In this document: one piece after another, positions 1-10,003 of the stretch
Layout of the letters: each line of letters starts with the position of its first letter
How positions within the stretch are numbered: position 1 is the stretch's first letter
Source: Pyrenophora tritici-repentis
Taxonomy: Eukaryota; Ascomycota; Dothideomycetes; Pleosporales; Pleosporaceae
DNA length: 64,000 bases
Direction: 5' to 3'
NCBI RefSeq assembly: GCF_003171515.1
Contig: NC_089398.1
Location: 930,001-994,000, forward strand
The notes under the pieces: model-generated
The model's database searches: none
What the model was told of the DNA's origin: nothing
Seen by the model: only the letters and a program-made list of their open reading frames with translations
Position numbers and translations under genes: made by a program

Positions 1-2733
1 CGAGATCCAAGGTGCCTGAAGGAGTGAGTTGCCATTGGGTCTGAGTCTCTTCAACTGCGTTATCGAGGTCTTCGTCGATATTGGCTAGAGCTTCATCAGC
101 TGGCAGTCGAGCAGCCAAGTCACGCTTCATCTCATCTGTGCCCATGGTGAGGAACTTGCGATCACGCAGTGGGTTCGCAGCGACTGTGAGATGATCCAGA
201 CTCTCCATAAGAGCTATTTTCTCATCTAGCTGTGTAATGTCGTTTCCTGTAAAGTCCGCAGTACGGAGCTGGTGTAGAGTGACGAAGCCTTCCGGCAAGG
301 CCGAAAGCTTGTTCTCGCCTACTAGAAGCGTGATTAGACTAACCCAGGTCGAGACAGTGGGTAGAGACGTAAGTCGGTTCGTGGAAACGTTGAGAACCTT
401 GAGGGCAGGCAAGTCCATTGCATCGCCGTCGCATAAAGAAGTAAGTGAATTCTGTGCCACATGTAACTCCTGTAGGGCTGATACAGAATCTATGCTGAAT
501 AGTGTGCCCCCGAGGCGGTTCTTCGATGCGTGAAGTTCAATGAGGGTCGATGAAAAGACCTGACGGGGAATAGAACGCAGCTGGTTGTCAGAAACATTAA
601 GCGTTCGTAGTTGAGCCATGCGCTCAATGTCTATCGGTATGCTAGTCAGTTTGTTGGATTGTAGCTCGAGGACCTCTAAACCAGTAAGGTTGCAAAGGGC
701 TGGAGAAAGGTCTCCTTGGAGATCGTTCTCTCCCAGCTTCAGTTCCCGCAGTGTTGGTATCTGAGCAATAACATCCAGCATATCCATAGATAGCTTGTTT
801 CTTGACTGGGGTGTGTTAGCAGTGTACACCACACGCGCATCATAATCATCATAAGCCGCAGTGAGGGTTCACAAGTACATACCAAGTTCAATTTTGATAG
901 CTGGGTGAGTCGCCTCATGCCGACTGGCAGCTCTCGAAGCAGGTTGCCGTGGAAATCAAGGTTCTGGACTCCCCCAAACTGAGGCCCAGCCTCGTCAGAA
1001 TCCACCATGTCTTCGACTGTGACATCCGGAAACATGCTGTCTGGAAGAATCTCCAGCTCGTTATCAGCAGCTAAGATGGTGCTAAGATCGACGACCTCGC
1101 CCCAGGCAACCTTTGTATCGTTGGGATCGTAAATGTACATGGAGAGGACATCGTCTGGGATCTCCTTCAATCCCATTGCCGCAATGTTCAGGCGCCCGTC
1201 CGAACGAGCGCTATCGATACGTCGTCGCAATACAGACTTGCCACCCTTTGGGTTCTGGTTGAAAGGATCATCTTCGAGCCCAAAGTCAAAAGTTGCAATT
1301 TCGGCAGGATCAGGCACGATGACATCTGTAGGCGGAGTGTTGTTCCTCACCGGCTCGGTCTTTGCCTGTTTAGCAGCTGCTCTTGCCTTTGCGATTTGTT
1401 CCCGCAGTGCGTTGGAAGAACTTGCGGGTTTGGGGGGCGATTCGGTAACGTCGGGCTTCTTTGCAGCCTTGGCTTTCGCAATGTGATCGCGCAGCGCGAC
1501 GGAAGAGCTGGGAACCCTTCGGACAGTGTCTGGTGTCTTCTTCACAGGGGTATCACGATTTGGCGAGGCGACTGCAGTTCCAGGAGGTGAAATAGCCTGA
1601 CCAAAAACATTGCCTAGTGATGGTTTGGGCTTCGGTGTTCGCGTAGCAAGGCTTTTGCTTGTTGATAGCGGTCGAGCTTTGGGCGTGTTCTGCAGGTTCT
1701 GGGTAGTAGACAATGTCGATGATGATGGCTGCTTCTTAACCGTCGATACGGAACGTGACACGGAGTTTGTTCTACTGGGCGTTACAGTAGATGTAGTGAC
1801 GCTTGCACTGGCGCTTCGCTGGCCGGGAGCTGTCATTGACAGTCTGTTGGATGGGCCACCAAGCCTCCTCGGTGTAGCTGGTGCTGCTTGTGGGGCGCCA
1901 TCACTTGTCGAGGGTCTACTGCCGTTCGACGTTGCGGAGGCTGGTCGCAGCGGAGGGGGCATGCTGTTGTCGGCATTGAAGAAACTCGACCTGCGTCTAC
2001 CTTTCTTAGGTGCTGGTGACGACGGCAGCTGTGATAGACTTTCTATGGTTCTTTCTGAGAGCGACTGTCTACTTTTCTTCCTCGCTATGTCCTTGGATAT
2101 CGCATCATCTTTGACTGCGTAGTCTGCCTCAGGATCGTCCTCGTTGAAGCCTGCCCTTGAACTGGCTCGCGAGGACGCCCTTGATGCTGACCTGAAGTCA
2201 TTTAGGCTACCGAGTGTATCGTCTTCGCCTGGGGTAGATGAAGAGGTTGGCCTTGACTGCTCGTTTGCCTGACGAGATGGGGGGCGCGCAAAGGGTCGTC
2301 TAATAACGGATGCGTCGCTCGAAGTCGAGGAGATGGTAGAGGTGATGGAATGACGTGGATGGCCAAAGCTGGGGATCCCGCTCGCCCGGCGAGGGTTGGA
2401 TGCCAGGGGAGCTCTACCAGAGCTTGAGTTGGCAGACGTTGGCTGCGAGGCGGTCGACGCGGTGGTGTTGGAGCGGGCGAGCGATGCCCTCGATGTCTTC
2501 TTCTGTAGTGTCGATGCTGTCGGTCGCGATATAGACTGGAGCGACGGTTTCCTCCGCAGGGGTTGGTCGTTGGATATGTTGGATATGGCCGAGTTGGACG
2601 GCTTCTTGCGCAGCTGTTCGGTCGAAGCTGGCGCCCGCAATTGCGAGACACTGCCTGAGGGTCTAAGCACCGGGAGTCGGGATGGCGCTGGTCGGGGGAT
2701 GCCTGACGGGCGTGAGACGGGTGATGATTCCAT
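1..2733 (-). CDS. Leucine-rich-repeat protein with long Ser/Pro/Arg-rich N-terminus (3' end outside window)
   Basis: The start ATG is at 2733. Exon 1 is 2733-883, intron 882-806 (77 bp, gtatgt...cccag), and exon 2 runs from 805 past the window edge. Residues 1 to about 520 are low-complexity, rich in Ser, Pro, Arg and Ala. They contain two near-identical helical segments (ALRDHIAKAKAAKK and ALREQIAKARAAAK) and two SGIP tetrapeptides at residues 10 and 118. From about residue 530, tandem LxxLxLxxNxL repeats begin and continue without a stop through exon 2 to position 1. The splice joins KLNL to SRNKL inside a repeat, which supports it. The architecture resembles LRRC40-like proteins, in which LRRs act as a protein-binding scaffold. 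No catalytic domain is visible. The role is unknown; the basic SGIP context could mean microtubule plus-end binding, which is inference. The C-terminus lies outside the window. Confidence 0.85.
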
Positions 2734-3417
2734 GGTCGTGCGCGCTATACAATGCTACGCCTAATGGCTAGGGAGGCGTTCATGCAAACGAGCAAAGCGA
2801 AACACACGCCCAACCAAGAAAAAGGGCCCTGAGTGCTCCGCTTACGGAAGACGACTTGTTTCCTGACAGGTTGCTTTTGCACGAGGCCAAATCTCCGCGC
2901 TCGGAGCGGCTGCGTGTCTGAGCGCGGGGGGTGGCCGTTGCTGTTACCCATCGCAACCCCGAATGTTTAGAGTTTCATCATCGCGCGCCCGTATTGGGGT
3001 TAGCGCTGGTGCCCGCCGTGGCAGGAACGACGGACGGGCCCACAAACCTCGACAGGTCTACCCGCTACTCAAGCATCTTCTCCGCTGTCACGCTTGTTCC
3101 GCGCGCATCGTCTGTTGCCAACGCATCTTTATCTCCCTTGGGAACTTGTTGTAGTCGCAGCCCATTCACGACTCTTCTTGTGCAAACGCGCGTCGACACG
3201 CGCACACCGGCCACCGCTGTTTGCATCTTCGTCGCCGAGCATTGTCATACACACCAACATCCCCACCACCCGCGCCGTACTCCCAGCTTCTTTGACACCG
3301 TCTTTTCCCGCGTCTCAGACTTGGACGGGACAAAACGCACGTCTACCCCGCCAACACCCTTCCAGCACACCCTCTCCAAGTGTGGTGCGTCGCTAGGCCG
3401 ATCGCGCCTCGGGCAGC
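2734..3417. promoter_or_regulatory. Divergent intergenic region (LRR gene / coiled-coil gene)
   Basis: The region lies between two divergently transcribed genes and should hold both promoters. The 300 bp before 3418 are pyrimidine-rich on the plus strand, common before fungal start codons. No clear TATA box and no credible ORF were seen. Confidence 0.5.
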
Positions 3418-4965
3418 ATGGAGTCCCACGCACCGCAATACCAACCGTCGCAGGACACATTGGTGCCTACTACCGAATATGCGCCTCCTGAAACGCCCAA
3501 GCTGCGCTCCCCATCGCCTGCTGAGTCGGCCGCGGCCTTGAGCATGTCAAAACTCGCGTCCCCAGACCGTGTCAAGTTCATCTCCCCCGCACCTCGAACA
3601 ACTTCCTCCATGACACCTCCACCGTCTTCGCAGATCCCAGGCATACGCGCTGCAATGCGGACGCCTACTCCCCCCACCCCACAGCTTACTTCTCCGCCGC
3701 CTACCAGTAAGCTGCCAGACCAGCCGTCTGCCTTGACAGACATGGGAGCAGGCTTGTACCCGCAGGATCAGGTCAATGCTGCTTCCGCTGAGGAACTGCG
3801 GTCCATGGTCAACAGTCTGTCCAATGCATTACGCGACATGCGGCTTTCAGCAGCCCACTACAAGCTACAGTACAACATGGCTGTAATGGAGAGCCAGGAG
3901 GCCGCAAGCCGCATGGCTGTTGAGCTAGCCATGACCCACCGAGAATTAGACGTCCTCCAGCAAGCCGAAGAGAAGCGCAAAAACACTATTGCAGTCCCTG
4001 AACAGAACTACCAGGAGTCGGCACATGCAGCCAATGCCATGTTACTCTCTGACATGAGTCGCCAGAACCAAATGTTGCAGAGCGAAAACGAGGAGCTTCG
4101 CGATATGCTTGAACAGCAGAAACGCCTGACGGAGCACCGAGAAGGCGAGCTTGCTAGCGTCTTGGACGAGAACGACCGGCTCAAGACACGCATTCGCAAG
4201 AACCGCGATCATATTGCTCCCCTTCTTGAGCAAATCGAGCAATCCTCGCCGCGATCCAACTTTGGAACCCCCCTCCAACCTACTCCCAGAACTCGCGTTG
4301 GTCGTGTTCCAGCCCCTCTTTCTCAAGACAGCAGAAGTCAAAACAACTTTGAAGCTCTTCTGCTAGCCGACAAGATGCTGAGCCAAGAGGTTGCCACTGC
4401 TCCTTCGACCCCGAACAGGATACACGCACCCAAGTCACGCTTTGGTCATCAGCGAGGCGCACAGTCCTTGTCATCAATACCTCAGACGCCCAACCGTCGA
4501 GTTGCCTACCCACGTACCCAGGTACCTCGCACACCACCAGCGTTTGTGCCAACCAGCATACCTCAATCAGCACCCCCAGCGCATTACCAGCATCAGCAGA
4601 AGCCCTCGAACACCAGACGCCAAAGCAGCAACTCGACCATCACGGCGTCTAGCATTGATGATGAGGAAGCTTTCACTGACAGAGAGGAAGATGAAGTGCC
4701 TGAATCCCAAGCCAGCCAAATGGCAAGAAATCTCCTTCAAAGACCGCCCCCAACAAAGGGCATGATGTCTGCCCCAGCACCACAATCGAATCTAATTCAA
4801 AGCAAAATCTTCGGACAAGTCAAGAAAGGCCATGGCCTCAGCCGCGCTGGCGAGTTGAAGCGAGGGCGCGTAGCGTCTACCACCGACCTTCAAACAAGTC
4901 CACCAAAGCGCGGACGCGTTGATCAAGGAGTAGGTCTCGGCATTGGCGGCTTATTGCGCGAATAG
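3418..4965 (+). CDS. Coiled-coil protein, family not recognised
   Basis: One exon of 515 codons with ATG at 3418 and TAG at 4963. Residues 1 to about 105 are Pro/Ser/Thr-rich with many SP/TP dipeptides, possible proline-directed phosphorylation sites. Residues about 120-280 are charged, heptad-like helix (LRSMVNSLSNALRDMRLSAA, then a Glu/Gln/Arg-rich stretch), consistent with a dimeric coiled coil. The rest is again disordered with many TP motifs. Near the C-terminus are two KRGRV basic patches that could be nuclear localisation signals. The layout resembles cell-cycle or cytoskeletal scaffold proteins, but I cannot assign a family. The reading frame is long and uninterrupted, so the gene itself is well supported. 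It ends 287 bp before the transposon at 5253. Confidence 0.8.
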   Translation: MESHAPQYQPSQDTLVPTTEYAPPETPKLRSPSPAESAAALSMSKLASPDRVKFISPAPRTTSSMTPPPSSQIPGIRAAMRTPTPPTPQLTSPPPTSKLPDQPSALTDMGAGLYPQDQVNAASAEELRSMVNSLSNALRDMRLSAAHYKLQYNMAVMESQEAASRMAVELAMTHRELDVLQQAEEKRKNTIAVPEQNYQESAHAANAMLLSDMSRQNQMLQSENEELRDMLEQQKRLTEHREGELASVLDENDRLKTRIRKNRDHIAPLLEQIEQSSPRSNFGTPLQPTPRTRVGRVPAPLSQDSRSQNNFEALLLADKMLSQEVATAPSTPNRIHAPKSRFGHQRGAQSLSSIPQTPNRRVAYPRTQVPRTPPAFVPTSIPQSAPPAHYQHQQKPSNTRRQSSNSTITASSIDDEEAFTDREEDEVPESQASQMARNLLQRPPPTKGMMSAPAPQSNLIQSKIFGQVKKGHGLSRAGELKRGRVASTTDLQTSPPKRGRVDQGVGLGIGGLLRE

Positions 4966-5252
4966 AACCGTTCCTGACCGTTTTGGCAGGGAGCTTTTTA
5001 GTTACGAATTATTATGATTATGGAAACGACGGGTGCAACTTGGCTTGCAGCTTGCTTGTTTGTTTTTTGCAATTGGTTTCTTTTGGAAACTACGGTTTGG
5101 ATACCCTTCTGGCATGCTGTTTGAATCTACAGCGAAACTGACTTTATGCTTTACCCGCTATGATGCATGGGCCTTTTATTGGATATGATGGATTGTCATA
5201 GAGGGCATGTGGGGGGATATCTATTTAGCTAGCGACCTTGCTTCAATGTATA

Positions 5253-5307
5253 ACATGATCCATGGGCGAGCGGCGCACACGGGCGAGCGGCGCACCCCAC
5301 CAACTTT
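5253..5307 (+). repeat. Left terminal inverted repeat, 55 bp
   Basis: Begins ACATGATCCATGGGCGAGC and is the exact reverse complement of 7052-7106. It contains a 15-nt word, GGGCGAGCGGCGCAC, twice (5264-5278 and 5281-5295, period 17 bp), probably a repeated transposase-binding site. Confidence 0.95.
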
Positions 5308-5372
5308 TGCAACTTTAAAGCGATGCATCTCAACAACGCGATAATATTATTGCTAGATATTAATACAGTAGA

Positions 5373-7025
5373 TTACTCTATATTAATAGTATCAGTCTTG
5401 CATGTGCGCGAGTTGTGCCCAGTCTCCTTGCACCTAGTGCAGCGCCTTTGAGCCCGCTGGCTAAGGCCTGATCGCGCTCCTCCTTGACGCTCTTCATGAG
5501 CAATCTGCTGGTCAGCCTCATTTTGAGCCAGTATATCCTCTCCAGCTCCCTTTGTGAGTACTCCATGCTTCTGTATACGCCTTTTAGAGCGCCGCCTACG
5601 CTCTGAGGCTGCGCTGTTGGCCTTCTCAAGACTAGAGATCCGATCGCGCATCAGCTCAGCAGAGAGCATCATCACCTCGGCGCCCTTCTTTAGCTGGTCA
5701 ATCGCCATAATAATTGAAGCTGGTGATGAGCTCTTGTGCTGGCGCACGCGCTCACGTATTAGGCTTGACTGAGCCTCAAGCTCACGTACGTTGCTCGGCG
5801 TTTGAGCTACCCAGGGAGCCTCTGGCAGAGCTGCTGGAGGAGTAGGTGTACGCAGTTGTACATCTACCTTTGATAGAACAGCCTCTGGTTGTAGAGGAAC
5901 AAGGCCTGCGCCGCGGAAGGCTGAGCAGATATTGGCTGGCGTGAACGCTTGATCAAATGCTGCCTTGAACGCTGGCAGAAACTCTAGCTTGGTGATGTGG
6001 TTGATGTGGTTGCGCATGAGGCTCTCCACCTCACGGCTGTACGCGCGCTTCAATGGCGAGAAGCAGCCAACATCAAGTGGCTGGAGTAGGTGAGATGAGT
6101 GAGGAGGCATACAGAGCGTATGGATATTGTTCTCCTTGCAGAGCTCCTGGAACTCTAGAGATTGGTGGCTCTTATGGCCATCAATAATAAGCAGGCGACG
6201 CGCGCCTACACTACGAGCCTGCGTGTGAGCGTTGAAGTGCTTTAGCCACTCAACTCCAAGCTCATTATTCGTCCAGCCATTATCGCTGACTGCGATCGCC
6301 CAGTCGCGTGGGATCTCAGCTTCCTTATACCAGGCTGATAGGTGGTACTGGCCAGCGAAGATGAGGAACGGTGGGACTGACCAGCCAGCAGCGCTGATAG
6401 CAGCGATCAGCGTTACCCACTCGCGATTGCCTGGCTGAATACTCTTCGGCCTGCCTCTCCTCTCTGCTCCTGTTATAACTAGCTGCGTTGTAATCTTGCC
6501 CATCATAAAGCCAGCTTCATCAAAGTTGTAGACGTCCTCATCGCAGATACCTAGCTCAGCCTTTGTCTCTTCTATAAGCTTAAACCACCTCTTTATTAAT
6601 GTTGCATCCTCACAAAGAGCTCTCTGCCTATCGTACGCTTGGTTGAAACACGTCCGAAGACTGTCTGTACGCTTAACAAAGGTAGATGGCCAGTTGACTC
6701 CAACCTGCTCTCCACCACGCGCAGCCAGCAGCTTATCAGCCATATCACGTACAGCTGTGTAGGTAGGCGCAAATCCACGCAGATCTAGCTGAAGTATATA
6801 GCTGATAATCACCTCCTCTTCTCTCTGGGTAAGCTTCCTTGAGTTGGGCGGGCAATCGCGTCGGGCAGGTATACCAGCGCGTCGGCGGCGGAGCGTTGTT
6901 TCGGCTACGTTGTAGACTACTGCAGCAGTACGGGTACCTTGGATCTGGTGCGCATTAATAGATGAGATAGCAAGCTGAATATCTGCTTCATTTGATAGTA
7001 ATTGAGTAGCGCTGCGTTGAGCCAT
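5373..7025 (-). CDS. Pogo/Fot1-like DDE transposase with C-terminal zinc knuckle
   Basis: 550 codons, ATG at 7025, no intron. N-terminal residues about 10-130 carry helix-turn-helix/CENP-B-like DNA-binding segments. The DDE_1 catalytic domain follows, with acidic residues visible in NFDEAGF (D169), IIDGHKSH (D282) and LQPLDVGCF (D318), giving a DDD triad with 35 residues between the last two. After a coiled, basic region the protein ends with a CX2CX4HX4C knuckle (C529, C532, H537, C542), an accessory nucleic-acid-binding motif. The enzyme should cut at the element's inverted repeats and insert at TA. All catalytic residues and the full frame are present, so it may be active. Confidence 0.95.
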   Translation of the reverse strand: MAQRSATQLLSNEADIQLAISSINAHQIQGTRTAAVVYNVAETTLRRRRAGIPARRDCPPNSRKLTQREEEVIISYILQLDLRGFAPTYTAVRDMADKLLAARGGEQVGVNWPSTFVKRTDSLRTCFNQAYDRQRALCEDATLIKRWFKLIEETKAELGICDEDVYNFDEAGFMMGKITTQLVITGAERRGRPKSIQPGNREWVTLIAAISAAGWSVPPFLIFAGQYHLSAWYKEAEIPRDWAIAVSDNGWTNNELGVEWLKHFNAHTQARSVGARRLLIIDGHKSHQSLEFQELCKENNIHTLCMPPHSSHLLQPLDVGCFSPLKRAYSREVESLMRNHINHITKLEFLPAFKAAFDQAFTPANICSAFRGAGLVPLQPEAVLSKVDVQLRTPTPPAALPEAPWVAQTPSNVRELEAQSSLIRERVRQHKSSSPASIIMAIDQLKKGAEVMMLSAELMRDRISSLEKANSAASERRRRSKRRIQKHGVLTKGAGEDILAQNEADQQIAHEERQGGARSGLSQRAQRRCTRCKETGHNSRTCKTDTINIE

Positions 7026-7051
7026 TGTAGATTAAGATCAGTAAGGTGAGT

Positions 7052-7106
7052 AAAGTTGGTGGGGTGCGCCGCTCGCCCGTGTGCGCCGCTCGCCCATGGA
7101 TCATGT
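7052..7106 (-). repeat. Right terminal inverted repeat, 55 bp
   Basis: Exact reverse complement of 5253-5307, including the doubled 15-nt word. It lies 26 bp upstream of the transposase start codon, so it probably overlaps the transposase promoter. Confidence 0.95.
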
Positions 7107-7108
7107 TA

Positions 7109-8264
7109 TGTGTATGCGCTCAGCGATATTTCTTCTTCCTGTGTGTGCCATCCCCACAAACCCTCACGTTCGTGCTTTTTGAGGGTGTAGGGGAACAACT
7201 AGTCCAAGCTACCTTGAGTATCCCTGATGCTTGCAAGACGCGTTCTGTTGACGAACTACCCCGCAAAAAAGCTGCTTCCTTTTTGTTTTGACGAAGAATA
7301 GATCATGGATAGCCAGGCAAGAATCACAGGGTTCAACTCGATAGGCGGCAACGAGGACACGGCGAGTAATACCACACTTGCAATACTGTACGCTGCGTAA
7401 GACTTTACGAATGTGTTGAGCCCGAGTGCTTCCATAGTTAAAGTTCGATGACTCAGTCACATCATTGCGGCTTCCGGGCCGGCTTGTTGATTTGTTTACA
7501 TCATCGCTTTATTGGGCTTGCAGCATACATATCGGCGTCATGCACCCAGAGAAATCTTCGAAGGGCTAATACGTATTGACATAGCTATCATTCTTGCAAG
7601 AGTATGTTGAGGTGAGAATTTGATTCATATTCGTCCGGTCTCTCACCTTTCCAAGGTTTGCCTGCTATTTAAGCAGACCGAGCAACCGCCATGGGTGTTT
7701 TATTTATTCTTTTGGAAACCTCATGTCTTGAGTACTTGGTTTGAGACCCCGGTGAGAGTGGCTGTTGCTCAACTTGAGAGTTCTTTCTCTTCTTGATTGT
7801 CACCACGTGTATCTGCTGCAAATAACATTAGGAAGCCACGCATGTCCTTACACGGTTCATTGCGCGAATGAGCTTAGGAAGCAAATTGATTTCATCATAT
7901 CGATACCAGCCCACATCGCAAGACTTCACCGACCATACACACGCCATGCACGTCACTAAAGAGCATACATGTACAATACAGTCAACCCAAACTGGCGCAT
8001 CAAGCCACACGCGGCCACCACTCTCAAACAAACGCATAAGATTAACTCCACCCCCTGAATGAGAACTTCCACGCACGCGCGCTTCTCAGCGGAGAGTATA
8101 TCACCGCTCACTTTCACCATGCACCTGCACTCATCGGACGACTAAGGGCCCCGCGCTAGTAGCTACAAACGGATACAAGATGATACACGCTTTTCAACTC
8201 TGCTGGGTGCAACTGGACTATACGACTATAACGCAGCTGGGATCGAACCTCGAGCAACACCATC
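7109..8264. other. Intergenic, no gene seen
   Basis: About 1.15 kb between the transposon and the next ORF. Short open frames on both strands lack coding character, and no repeat or RNA gene was recognised. Confidence 0.5.
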
Positions 8265-9146
8265 ATGGCCTCTACAGTGTCTTTTGTGAACCTGGAGAGG
8301 CGCAACATTACTGAGCCGAACGTTTCCAAGGTTGCGAAAGACCAAGTATGCAAGCTCAGCCTTCCCAGAGAGATTCGTTGTTCACATTTGTGCCAGGGCA
8401 TCCCAACCGCGACCCAATCTCAGATGGAGAACAAAGACGAGCTTGCGAAGCTGATCGCCTGCGCCATTCACAACCTTGAGGAAACCATGAACACCACTAT
8501 CGACAAGAGTCGGGAGGCCAAAGAAACTCACAAAGCTGAGAGAGCGATAATCGACGAAGCACGGGAGCGCACCCAGCACCACAATACTATCTTCAAGACG
8601 AGGGAGCGACTGTTCTTCCGACTGCCTAGAAACCAAAGCGTCATTCCGGTTCACAACGCCTTGCTAAAAGAGCATGCGAAAGAGCGCATGCTGATCAGAG
8701 AAGCTTTCACAGTAGCCAAGGCTGGAAAGATAGACCTGCGAGAGAAGAAGAAGGCTGAGAGCACGGAGACTGAGGCCATGCTTTCTAGACATAGAAAGCA
8801 GATTGAACTGCTTCATCGCATCGCCGAGTATTCAGGGAGCGATGTGGTATCTACGACTACAGAGGAGCAAGTTGAGGGTCGTTTCGATGATGTCTCTGTC
8901 CGTTCATCTAAACCAACACCTCGAAACCAGAAGGACAACGAGAATCCGCATCGAAAAGCCACCCCCAAGCGCACGGTATCTTCCAGTGCTACCAAAGATG
9001 CCATTCATAAAAGCAAGATGAGCGAGACAACAGTGCCAACGAACGGAAAGTTGGAAGAAATTTGCGACGCCGGCCATACACATGGTTGCCTGCAAGTTGA
9101 AGATGTTGCTGCAAGTTCTCCACACGGCCAAACTTATATGTACTAA
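8265..9146 (+). CDS. Charged, helical hypothetical protein, possibly exon 1 of a two-exon gene
   Basis: 293 codons with ATG at 8265. Rich in Lys, Glu, Arg and Ala; residues about 50-190 read as long amphipathic helix, followed by a Ser/Thr/Lys-rich disordered tail. No family recognised. Its TAA overlaps the ATG of the next frame (TAATG at 9144-9148). TGTACTAATGAC at that junction also looks like a branch site, and introns such as 9096-9160 (65 bp) would join the two frames, though the donor (gttgaa) is weak. Whether this is one gene or two is unresolved. It is probably lineage-specific. Confidence 0.5.
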   Translation: MASTVSFVNLERRNITEPNVSKVAKDQVCKLSLPREIRCSHLCQGIPTATQSQMENKDELAKLIACAIHNLEETMNTTIDKSREAKETHKAERAIIDEARERTQHHNTIFKTRERLFFRLPRNQSVIPVHNALLKEHAKERMLIREAFTVAKAGKIDLREKKKAESTETEAMLSRHRKQIELLHRIAEYSGSDVVSTTTEEQVEGRFDDVSVRSSKPTPRNQKDNENPHRKATPKRTVSSSATKDAIHKSKMSETTVPTNGKLEEICDAGHTHGCLQVEDVAASSPHGQTYMY

Positions 9147-9646
9147 TGACGCGTTTGAAGCTCTACACGGCGGATCCCACCTGCATCAACGTTATCAACG
9201 AGGACCAGGATGACTTGAAAATTTGGATGCACTGCCATGTGAAACTTTGCAATGATTCCATTGCTGAACTTGAGGAACAGCACAAGGAGGAGGCCGAAAT
9301 GGCGGAAGACGATCACGAACGGGAAGTCTCTGCCCTTGAGGGTGTCGTACTAGAGCGCGGCTGCCAACTTCGTCGATTCACAGACATACTTGTCGCCCTT
9401 CATGATCTAGACACCGGGAAGCCACAATGGTCCAGGATTTCGGATATGGTTATCGCCGAAACAGCTTCGATCAGAGAAGAAGCGTGGTCGATCAATGCGA
9501 AGATCCACAAATGCAAACAAGAATTTGAAGAACGTCAACAAAAGGCCGTCGCATCGGTCAATGAACGCAGACAACTATATACAGTAGTCATCGAGGACAT
9601 CAACGACTATGCCGAGGCTTGCGGTATGCATCTGAAAGCTGATTGA
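9146..9646 (+). CDS. Charged, helical hypothetical protein, possibly exon 2 of the preceding gene
   Basis: 166 codons from the ATG overlapping the upstream stop. The composition matches the frame before it: Glu/Asp/Lys-rich helices (for example a run around residues 40-65 of acidic heptads, and EEAWSINAKIHKCKQEFEER). Eukaryotic mRNAs rarely use overlapping stop-start pairs, so it is more likely the 3' exon of the same gene. No known domain. Confidence 0.45.
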   Translation: MTRLKLYTADPTCINVINEDQDDLKIWMHCHVKLCNDSIAELEEQHKEEAEMAEDDHEREVSALEGVVLERGCQLRRFTDILVALHDLDTGKPQWSRISDMVIAETASIREEAWSINAKIHKCKQEFEERQQKAVASVNERRQLYTVVIEDINDYAEACGMHLKAD

Positions 9647-10003
9647 AGGTCACCAAGGTTGTCTTCGTTGGTACGGACACATGGGAGGACAGACCACGTA
9701 CATTGGCAACGCAGCGGTTACCAATACTTGGATGCACTTTCATTACGTGGCCCGTTATCGTGATCTCGGCTCAATGGACCCTTATATCACTAGGTATCCA
9801 AATGATGAATATGACTCTGAACACGGTACCGATGTCTCAACACACTCAAATGTACCAAATACAAGCACTGCACGTCCGTCAGTGGACATGATACCCTCGT
9901 CCGCACTTTCTTTGAAGCCACGTAATTTTCCCATTTCTTGTATACCTTCCAATCTTAGTTCTCAACTTGCCATTCTGCGCATCGTACTCTCACTATCGGC
10001 ATC
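9647..10003. other. Intergenic, no supported gene
   Basis: An ATG-started frame of 111 codons (9681-10016) crosses it but overlaps the next gene's first exon and lacks coding character. It probably holds the promoter of the gene at 10004. Confidence 0.4.

Larger units (their letters stand above)
5253..7106 (-). mobile_element. Complete pogo/Fot1-type (Tc1/mariner superfamily) DNA transposon
   Basis: The element is 1,854 bp, bounded by perfect 55-bp terminal inverted repeats (5253-5307 and 7052-7106) and flanked by TA at 5251-5252 and 7107-7108, the usual Tc1/mariner target duplication. It contains one intact transposase gene on the minus strand. Identical repeats and an open frame suggest recent insertion, and there is no sign of RIP-type C-to-T decay. 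It sits in intergenic DNA downstream of the coiled-coil gene and interrupts no visible gene. Confidence 0.95.

Noticed and set aside
8228..8262. tRNA-like T-arm sequence (GGATCGAACC)
   Set aside because: No matching acceptor, D or anticodon arms at the right distances.
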